A DNA stretch of 64,000 bases from the NCBI RefSeq assembly GCF_025499425.1, contig NZ_JAIMCB010000004.1, positions 310,001-374,000 on the forward strand, given 5' to 3'. Of this stretch, positions 34,077-40,761 are shown in pieces (the stretch's first letter is position 1; each line of letters starts with the position of its first letter). The notes below the pieces were generated by a model. The model had not been told where the DNA came from and did not search any database. It saw nothing but the letters and a program-made list of their open reading frames with translations. Made by a program: the position numbers and the translations under genes. The DNA is from Acidiferrimicrobium sp. IK (GTDB lineage: Bacteria; Actinomycetota; Acidimicrobiia; Acidimicrobiales; Palsa-688).

Positions 34077-35141
34077 GTGATCGCCCTGGTCCTCGGGGCC
34101 GGGGGCCCGGTCGGCTACGCCTTCCACGCCGGGGTCCTCGCCGGCCTCTCCGACGCCGGGTGGGACGCCCGATCGGCCGACCTGGTCGTTGGGACCTCCA
34201 TCGGCGCGGTCAGCGCCGGCCTGCTCCGGGCGGGCATGGATCCCATCGACTTGTTCGCGAGGGTGGCCCGCACGCCGCTCAGCCCGCAAGGCGCCGCCCT
34301 GCTCCAGGCCGCCGGCGGCTGGCCGTCGTTCCCGGCGCCGGCCGACACCGGCGCGCCCAGATGGGGCCGCCCCGCCTCCCTCTCGCTCATCGCCACCCTG
34401 GCCCGCCACCCCCGACGCATCCGTCCCGGCCTGGCGCTGGCCGCGCTCGGCAACCCCGGAACGGTCAACACCGACCCCATCCGCGCCGGTTTCGATCGCC
34501 TGGGGGGCGGCCGGTGGCCGGCGGGCACCTGGATCTGCGCCGTCGACCTCGACACCGGCGGGCGGGTCACGTTCGGGGCGCCCGGAGCGCCGGTGTCGAC
34601 GGTGGGGGAGGCGGTGGCGGCGTCGTGCGCGGTGCCCGGATACTTCGCTCCGGTCTCGCTCGACGGGCGCCGCTTCGTGGACGGCGGGGTGGTCTCCCCG
34701 GCCAACAGCGACCTGGTCGGCGGGCTCGACGGACTCGAAGCGGTGGTGGTCTCGGTGCCGATGGGCCGCCACGGGCCGGCCGGCCGCCGGGGCATCGACC
34801 TGCCGGGGCGGGACCTCAATCACGCCCAGGCTCGCCGAGGCCTGCGCCCCCTGGCGGAGGCCGGGGTGCCGGTCCTTATGGTGGAGCCCACCGCCCGGGA
34901 GCTGGAGGTCATGCACTACGACGCGTTCGACCAGGCCCACCTGCCGGCGATCGCAGCCCGGACCCGCGCCACCTTGCTTCGGCGTTTCGAGGCCGCCGCG
35001 TCCGGCGAGGGCGGCGACGCGACCGCGGCCGCGCTGGCGGCGCTGCTGAGCGGCCCGGCCCGGTTGCCGGAGACGGTTGGGGCCGACGGGCCGGCTCAGC
35101 CGATCGAGGGGACCGGCACAGGAGCCTCGGGCCCCACGTAA
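34077..35141 (+). CDS. patatin-like phospholipase
   Basis: A 354-residue serine lipase-like protein. The oxyanion loop LVLGAGGPVGYAFHAG, the nucleophile elbow GTSIG and the catalytic Asp in FVDGGVVSPAN give the Ser-Asp dyad of patatins. The GTG start is placed 7 bp after the carbamoyltransferase stop. The C-terminus overlaps the convergent citrate synthase gene by 46 bp. Substrates of bacterial patatins range from phospholipids to storage lipids. No signal peptide is visible, so it probably acts in the cytoplasm or on the inner membrane face. Confidence 0.9.
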   Translation: MIALVLGAGGPVGYAFHAGVLAGLSDAGWDARSADLVVGTSIGAVSAGLLRAGMDPIDLFARVARTPLSPQGAALLQAAGGWPSFPAPADTGAPRWGRPASLSLIATLARHPRRIRPGLALAALGNPGTVNTDPIRAGFDRLGGGRWPAGTWICAVDLDTGGRVTFGAPGAPVSTVGEAVAASCAVPGYFAPVSLDGRRFVDGGVVSPANSDLVGGLDGLEAVVVSVPMGRHGPAGRRGIDLPGRDLNHAQARRGLRPLAEAGVPVLMVEPTARELEVMHYDAFDQAHLPAIAARTRATLLRRFEAAASGEGGDATAAALAALLSGPARLPETVGADGPAQPIEGTGTGASGPT

Positions 35142-36280
35142 CGGGCGACGGGCCGGATGATCTTGCGGTCGCCGGCCTGCTCGGCGATGTTGGCCGACCA
35201 GCCGAGGACCCTGGCCGCGGCGAAGGTGGCGGAGAACTGGGCTCGCTGCAACCCGACCCCATCCATCACGACGCCCGCGTAGTACTCGACGTTGGCGTAG
35301 AGCGGTCGGTCCGGCCGCAGCTCGGCCAGAAGACGGTTGACCGTGGATTCCACCTCGACGGCCAGGGCGACGAGGGGGCCTCCCCGCCGGCGGGCCACGT
35401 CCCGGAGCAGCAGCGAACGGGGATCGTCGGTCACGTAGACCGGGTGACCGAAGCCCATGATCCGCTCGCCCCGCTCGAGGGCGGAGCGGACCCACGCCTC
35501 GGCCCGCTCCGGCCTGCCGATGGCGTCGAGGGTCTCGAGGGCCCGGCTCGGAGCCCCGCCGTGCAGCGGCCCGGAGAGCGCTCCGATCGCCCCGGTCATC
35601 GCCGCTGCGGCGTCGGCACCGGTGGATGCGATCACCCGGGCGGTGAAGGTCGAGGCGTTGAAGCCGTGGTCGGCGGTGACGATCAAGTACTGCTCCAAAG
35701 CCCGCGCCGAGTCGGGGTCGGGGCGTTGCCCGTGGAGCATCCACAGGTAGTTGGCGGCGTGGCCCAGCTCCGGATCAGGGGTGATCGGGTCCTGGCCGTG
35801 GCCGAGACGCCAAAGGGCGGCCAGCAGCGTCGGTGTGGCGGCAGCCAGTCGCAGCAGGTCGCTCCGGCGCTCGGCTGGGCTCAGGTCCCACATCGGGCGC
35901 ATGCCGGCGGCGGAGCCGAGCAGCGACATGGCGCTGCGCAGCCCGGCCAGGCCGCCGGGCGTCGCGGTGGCGGCCACCGCAGGTAGGGCGGCGAGGACTG
36001 CGTCGGGCACCGCCCGTAGCGGCGCCACCTCGGCGGCGAAGGCGGCGGCCGCCGCTCCATCAGGGGGCAAGGCGCCGTCGACTAGCAGCTGCCACACGTC
36101 CTCGAACGACCGGGTGGTCGCCAGGTCGGTCGCGGAGTACTGGCGGTAGTGGTAGAAGCCCTGGCGGCCACGAACGTCACCGACGGTGGTGTCGGCGACA
36201 GCCACCCCTTTCAGTCCGGGCGGGACGGTGATCGGTTCTGGCTCTGCGGGTGGGGAGTCTGCGGCGGTGATCGAAGGCAT
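35096..36280 (-). CDS. citrate synthase (catalytic copy)
   Basis: A 394-residue enzyme joining acetyl-CoA and oxaloacetate to citrate. Conserved blocks are RGRQGFYHYRQYSATDLA, VTADHGFNASTFTARVIAST (first catalytic His) and LSGPLHGGAPSRALETLD. IMGFGHPVYVTDDPR carries the second His, and the CoA-binding IIRPVARYVGP lies near the end. At the site of the third catalytic residue, usually Asp in NVDFY, it has Glu (ANVEYYAG); I believe some actinobacterial citrate synthases do the same. ATG at MPSITAADS; a start inside the palindrome at 36325 is also open. It is divergent from the HTH-citrate synthase and shares a 28-bp palindrome with it. Confidence 0.92.
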   Translation of the reverse strand: MPSITAADSPPAEPEPITVPPGLKGVAVADTTVGDVRGRQGFYHYRQYSATDLATTRSFEDVWQLLVDGALPPDGAAAAAFAAEVAPLRAVPDAVLAALPAVAATATPGGLAGLRSAMSLLGSAAGMRPMWDLSPAERRSDLLRLAAATPTLLAALWRLGHGQDPITPDPELGHAANYLWMLHGQRPDPDSARALEQYLIVTADHGFNASTFTARVIASTGADAAAAMTGAIGALSGPLHGGAPSRALETLDAIGRPERAEAWVRSALERGERIMGFGHPVYVTDDPRSLLLRDVARRRGGPLVALAVEVESTVNRLLAELRPDRPLYANVEYYAGVVMDGVGLQRAQFSATFAAARVLGWSANIAEQAGDRKIIRPVARYVGPEAPVPVPSIG

Positions 36281-36302
36281 ACCGCCATCTTGACGGGAAT
36301 CT

Positions 36303-36330
36303 GAACATTGATCAATATTGATCAATGTTC
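36303..36330. promoter_or_regulatory. perfect 28-bp AT-rich palindrome between divergent citrate synthase genes
   Basis: Each arm is GAACATTGATCAAT and the two halves are exact reverse complements with no spacer. It also contains two overlapping TTGATCAA units one turn apart. At 8 G or C in 28 bases it stands out in a GC-rich region. The ATG of the HTH-citrate synthase lies inside it, so a bound protein would block that start region, and the promoter for the other gene is close by. The HTH-citrate synthase itself is the likely binder; inferred. Confidence 0.75.
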
Positions 36331-37566
36331 AACCCTCCGTCTCGTCGGTTGCGTACCTCGGAGGCCGCGGCCCGCCTGGGGGTCAAGCCCCAAACCCTCT
36401 ACTCCTACGTGAGCCGGGGCCTGCTCAGCCGGGAGCGAACCGCCGGCGGCAGCACCTTCGACGCCCGGGAGGTCGAGCACCTCGCCCGCACCGCCCGCAA
36501 CGCCGGCGGCGTGCCCCGAGCCGAGCGGCCGCTGGCGTTCGTCACCGAGCTGACCCTGATCGAGGACGGGCGGCTCTACTACCGGGGACGCGACGCGGTG
36601 GGACTGGCGGCCGCCGCCCAGTTCGAGGCGGTCGGCGAGTGGCTCTGGAGCGGCCGGTGGCCCGAGCGGGACGCCGGGGCGGTGGCGTGGTGGGACCCGA
36701 CCGCCGGAGGCGGCGTCGAGGCCGCCGACGCGGTGGTGCGGGCCCTTCCTGAGCGGGCCACCCTCCTCGCTCGGTTGAGCGCCGCGACCGTGGCTGCCGG
36801 CAGCGCCGACCCGATGCGTCACGACCGATCTGCGACGGGAGTGGCGGCGGTGGGCCGCCGGCTCCTTTGGAGCATGGTCGCGGCCGTGACCCCGCCGGGC
36901 GCCGGGGTAGACCCCGGCTGCGGTGTGGCAGCCGCGCTCGCCGGCGCGCTGGCAGCGCGCGCCGGCGCGGAACCACCCGGCGACGCCGGCGTCGACGCGG
37001 TGCGCGCCGCGCTGGTCCTCATGGCAGACCACGAGCTGGCCCCCTCGACGCTGGCGGTCCGGGTGGCGGCCTCGTTGGGGGCCGACCCCTACGCGGCGGT
37101 GCTCTGCGGGCTGGGCGCGGTCGGCGGCACCCGCCACGGCGGGGCCTCAGTCGAGGTGTATCGCATGTTGCGCGACGCCGAGGCGGGTGGCGGGCCATCA
37201 GCGGTGGGGGACCGCCTGGCTCGCGCCGGCGGGCTCCCCGGGTTCGGGATGGTGTTGTACCCCGGTGGGGATCCTCGGGGAGCGGCTCTGCTCGAGCGGG
37301 CGCTGGCCATCGGTGGCGGAGGGCAGCGGCGAGTCGCAGTGGAGGCGGTGCTCGACGCGCTGGACGGCCGCGACGTCGCTCCGCCCAACTGCGATTTCGG
37401 CCTGGCCGCCGCGGCGTACGTCCTCGGGCTGGGACCCGAGGCGGGAGAGGCGATGTTCGTCATCGGCCGCACCGCTGGATGGCTGGCCCACGCCGCCGAG
37501 GAGTACTCGTCGCCCAGCAGCTTCCGGGTGAGGGCGGCCTACACCGGGACCCGCCCGATCAGCTGA
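36325..37566 (+). CDS. DNA-binding citrate synthase homologue (HTH-citrate synthase fusion)
   Basis: A 413-residue protein. Residues about 9-60 form a MerR/excisionase-type HTH (LRTSEAAARLGVKPQTLYSY, then RGLLSRER and STFDAREVEHLAR). The rest is a citrate synthase fold: VTELTLIEDGRLYYRGRDA, VLMADHELAPSTLAVRVAAS (first catalytic His, His236) and GGTRHGGASVEVYRML. Asp357 (PPNCDFGLA) is present. However, the second catalytic His of GFGHxxY is Met309 here (GFGMVLYPGGDPR), so normal turnover is doubtful while ligand binding may remain. The start ATG sits in the palindrome. It is divergent from a more normal citrate synthase. A metabolite-sensing repressor or an autoregulated enzyme is inferred. 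Confidence 0.88.
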   Translation: MFNPPSRRLRTSEAAARLGVKPQTLYSYVSRGLLSRERTAGGSTFDAREVEHLARTARNAGGVPRAERPLAFVTELTLIEDGRLYYRGRDAVGLAAAAQFEAVGEWLWSGRWPERDAGAVAWWDPTAGGGVEAADAVVRALPERATLLARLSAATVAAGSADPMRHDRSATGVAAVGRRLLWSMVAAVTPPGAGVDPGCGVAAALAGALAARAGAEPPGDAGVDAVRAALVLMADHELAPSTLAVRVAASLGADPYAAVLCGLGAVGGTRHGGASVEVYRMLRDAEAGGGPSAVGDRLARAGGLPGFGMVLYPGGDPRGAALLERALAIGGGGQRRVAVEAVLDALDGRDVAPPNCDFGLAAAAYVLGLGPEAGEAMFVIGRTAGWLAHAAEEYSSPSSFRVRAAYTGTRPIS

Positions 37567-38572
37567 AGCCCGCCGGATCCCCTGTGGCCACGCCGGCATC
37601 GTCGTGGCCCTCGCCGCTGCCCTCCCCGCCGCTGCCCTCCTCGCCGCTGCCCTCCTCGCTGCGTCCCGAGCCTTGCGAACCCTCACCCTCACCCTGATCG
37701 GCGGGGTCGTAGCCGACGGTGCCCGGCTCGCCGGGCCGCAACGGGTCGCCGACCCGCTCATCGCCGGGGCGAGCCCGGCCCAATACGAGCAGCACCGCCA
37801 TCGCCGCCACGAACGTCGCGATGCTGACCCAGTCGTTGAGGCGGAACGGACCCAGCTTGTGAGCCTCGTCCACCCGGAGGTACTCGGTCCAGAACCGCCC
37901 GACGGTGTAGAGCGCCACGTAGAGGGCGAAGAGGTAGCCGCGGCGGATCCGCAGTTTCCGCCCGGCGAGGATCAACAGCCCGACCACCGCGAGGTCCCAG
38001 ATCGACTCGTAGAGGAAGGTCGGTTGGAACGTCGACACGCCCGGCGGGTAGGGCACGCAGTTGGTCACCGAGCTGCAGTGCACCGGCTGATCGATCTTCA
38101 CCGCCCACGGCAGGCCGCTCGGCCGGCCGTAGAGCTCTTGGTTGAAGTAATTGCCCCACCGGCCGACGGCCTGGGCCAGTACCAAGGCCGGGGCGACGGT
38201 GTCGAGCAGCGGGGGGATCCGCAGGTGGTGGCGACGGGCCCCGATCAGCCCGAGGGCGACGCCGCCGGCGATCCCGCCCCAGATCCCGAGACCGCCCTGC
38301 CAGATGGCGAAGATCCGGTACCAGTGCCCGCCGGTGTCGGCCTGCCACGAGGTGATCACGCTGTAGATCCGCGAGCCGACCAGCCCGCCTGGGACACCCC
38401 AGACGGCGAGCATCGACCAGGTTCCGGGGGCGCCGCCGATGTCTCTCCACCGCCGTTGGGCCAGCCACACCGCGGCCACCACACCCGCAGCGATGAGCAG
38501 CCCGTACACGTGTAGGCGGAACGGGCCGAGCGAGAGACCGCTCGTCGGCGGACTGGGAAGGTAGGCGAGCAC
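37559..38572 (-). CDS. lgt: prolipoprotein diacylglyceryl transferase
   Basis: A 337-residue, seven-span membrane enzyme that moves diacylglycerol from phosphatidylglycerol onto the lipobox Cys of prolipoproteins. The signature GRWGNYFNQELYGRPS is complete, as are FQPTFLYESIWDL and GRFWTEYLRVDEAH. The last 65 residues are a low-complexity tail of repeated Gly, Glu and Ser, not usual in E. coli Lgt but common in actinobacteria. The start is GTG. It overlaps the end of the HTH-citrate synthase by 8 bp in a convergent layout and lies divergent to glgX. Confidence 0.94.
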   Translation of the reverse strand: MLAYLPSPPTSGLSLGPFRLHVYGLLIAAGVVAAVWLAQRRWRDIGGAPGTWSMLAVWGVPGGLVGSRIYSVITSWQADTGGHWYRIFAIWQGGLGIWGGIAGGVALGLIGARRHHLRIPPLLDTVAPALVLAQAVGRWGNYFNQELYGRPSGLPWAVKIDQPVHCSSVTNCVPYPPGVSTFQPTFLYESIWDLAVVGLLILAGRKLRIRRGYLFALYVALYTVGRFWTEYLRVDEAHKLGPFRLNDWVSIATFVAAMAVLLVLGRARPGDERVGDPLRPGEPGTVGYDPADQGEGEGSQGSGRSEEGSGEEGSGGEGSGEGHDDAGVATGDPAGFS

Positions 38573-38646
38573 CGCGCTCTAGCGTAGGGGGAGCGAGCCC
38601 CCCGGTGTCGGCGTTGGACGACGCCGGTTTGGGGTACAACCGGGCG

Positions 38647-40761
38647 ATGCGACTCTGGCCCGGACGGCCCTATCCACTCGGGGCCACCCCGGACCCCGAC
38701 GGCACCAACTTCTGCCTGTTCAGCCCGGTGGCGACCAGGGTCGAGCTTTGCCTCTTCGACGGCGACGAGGAGACCAGGGCGACCCTGCCCGAGGTGACCG
38801 CCCACTGCTGGCACGGCTACGCGCCCGGCGTGGCGCCGGGACAGCGCTACGGGTTCCGGGTGCACGGGCCCTGGGCGCCCGCGGACGGCCTGTACTGCAA
38901 CCCCTCGAAACTGCTGCTGGACCCCTACGCCAAGGCGGTCTCGGGTGGCTACGACTGGAACCAGGCGTGCTACGGCTACACCTTCGGCGACCCGGACGTA
39001 GCGGAGGAGACCGACAGCGCGCCCTATGTGCCCCGCAGCGTCGTGGTGGACCCGGCCTTCGACTGGGGCGACGACCGGCCGCCGCGCATCCCGCTCCACG
39101 AGTCGATGATCTACGAGGCTCACGTCAAGGGCATGACCGCCTTGCACCCGACCATCCCCGAGGACCGGCGCGGCACCTACTCCGGTCTGGCCACGCCCGA
39201 GGCCATCGAGTACCTGAGCCTGCTCGGGGTGACGGCCATCGAACTACTTCCGATCCACCAGTTCGTGCACGACCAGCACTTGGTGGAGAAAGGACTCCGC
39301 AACTACTGGGGTTACAACACGATCGGCTTCTTCGCGCCCCACGGCGAGTACGCCGCGGCCGGTGACGGCGGAGGGCAGGTCGCCGAGTTCAAGGCGATGG
39401 TCAAGGCGCTGCACGCCGCGGGGATCGAGGTCATCCTCGACGTGGTCTACAACCACACCGCGGAGGGCAACCACATGGGTCCGACGCTCTCGTTCAAGGG
39501 GATCGACAACACCGCCTACTACCGGCTGGTGGACGGCGACCCCCGCTTCTACATGGACTACACCGGCACCGGCAACAGCCTCAACATGCGCAACCCGCAC
39601 GTGCTGCAGCTGCTCATGGACTCCCTGCGGTACTGGGTGACGGAGATGCACGTCGACGGGTTCCGCTTCGACCTGGCGTCAACCCTGGCGCGCGAACTTC
39701 ACGACGTCGACCGGCTCTCGGCGTTCTTCGACGTGATCCAGCAGGATCCCGTCGTCAGCCAGGTGAAGCTGATCGCCGAGCCGTGGGACGTCGGCGACGG
39801 CGGCTACCAGGTCGGCAACTTCCCCCCGCTTTGGTCGGAGTGGAACGGCAAGTACCGAGACACCGTCCGCGACTACTGGCGTTCGGAGCCGGGCACGGTA
39901 GGGGAGTTCGCCGCCCGCCTGACTGGAAGCTCCGACCTCTACGAGGACGACGGCCGCCGGCCGTGGGCGAGCATCAACTTCGTCACCGCCCACGACGGGT
40001 TCACCCTGAACGACCTGGTCTCATACAACGAGAAGCACAACGAGGCCAACGGGGAGGACAACAACGACGGCGCCGACGACAACCGCAGCTGGAACTGCGG
40101 GGCGGAAGGTCCGACCGACGACAAAGCGATCAACGCGCTGCGGGAGCGGCAGCGGCGCAACTTCCTCGCCACGCTGTTTCTTTCGCAGGGTGTGCCGATG
40201 CTCCTCGCCGGCGACGAGCGGGGCCGGACCCAACGCGGTTCCAACAATGCCTACTGCCAGGACAACGAGATCAGCTGGCTGGACTGGGAGGAGCTGGAGA
40301 GCAACCTGGAGCTGCTCGGCTACACCCGCCAGCTGATGGACCTGCGCCGGGCCCACCCGGTGCTGCGCCGTCGGCGCTGGTTTCAAGGCCGGCCGATCCG
40401 GGGGCGCGGCAAGGTGGCCGACATCGAGTGGTTCGACCCTGCCGGCACTGAGATGACCGACGAGCAGTGGGACGAGAGCTTCGCCCGGTCGCTGCAGGTG
40501 TTCTTGAACGGCGAGGCGATCCCCTACCCCGACAGCCGGGGGGAGCGGATCGTGGACGACTCTTTGCTGCTGTGTTTCAACGCCCACTGGGAGCCGATCG
40601 ATTTCACCCTCCCGCCGGCCTCCTACGGGCGGTCGTGGTCGGTCCTCGTAGACACCGAAGAGCCGCTGCTGCCCTTCGACGGCCAGGAGCGCCACGTCGA
40701 CGCCGGCGGCACGCTGCGCGTGGTCGACCGCGGCGTAGTGGTGCTACGACGTGACCGCTGA
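38647..40761 (+). CDS. glgX: glycogen debranching enzyme GlgX/TreX (second copy)
   Basis: A 704-residue GH13 debranching enzyme, first gene of a glgX-treY-treZ operon. CBM48-like start (PYPLGATPDPDGTNFCLFS), then DVVYNHTAEG, GFRFDLASTL, IAEPWDVGDGGYQ and TAHDGFTL. Here it acts as TreX, trimming glycogen branches to free maltodextrins for TreY. The first 9 residues match the spacing in the other copy, which favours this ATG over an in-frame GTG at 38605. The stop codon overlaps the treY start by 11 bp. The core is close to the copy at 23182-25332 and may be the source or product of a duplication. Confidence 0.93.
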   Translation: MRLWPGRPYPLGATPDPDGTNFCLFSPVATRVELCLFDGDEETRATLPEVTAHCWHGYAPGVAPGQRYGFRVHGPWAPADGLYCNPSKLLLDPYAKAVSGGYDWNQACYGYTFGDPDVAEETDSAPYVPRSVVVDPAFDWGDDRPPRIPLHESMIYEAHVKGMTALHPTIPEDRRGTYSGLATPEAIEYLSLLGVTAIELLPIHQFVHDQHLVEKGLRNYWGYNTIGFFAPHGEYAAAGDGGGQVAEFKAMVKALHAAGIEVILDVVYNHTAEGNHMGPTLSFKGIDNTAYYRLVDGDPRFYMDYTGTGNSLNMRNPHVLQLLMDSLRYWVTEMHVDGFRFDLASTLARELHDVDRLSAFFDVIQQDPVVSQVKLIAEPWDVGDGGYQVGNFPPLWSEWNGKYRDTVRDYWRSEPGTVGEFAARLTGSSDLYEDDGRRPWASINFVTAHDGFTLNDLVSYNEKHNEANGEDNNDGADDNRSWNCGAEGPTDDKAINALRERQRRNFLATLFLSQGVPMLLAGDERGRTQRGSNNAYCQDNEISWLDWEELESNLELLGYTRQLMDLRRAHPVLRRRRWFQGRPIRGRGKVADIEWFDPAGTEMTDEQWDESFARSLQVFLNGEAIPYPDSRGERIVDDSLLLCFNAHWEPIDFTLPPASYGRSWSVLVDTEEPLLPFDGQERHVDAGGTLRVVDRGVVVLRRDR

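Noticed and set aside
36325..36510. The HTH before the second citrate synthase as a separate excisionase gene
   Set aside because: There is no stop or start between the HTH and the citrate synthase part; it is a single frame, and no integrase is nearby.
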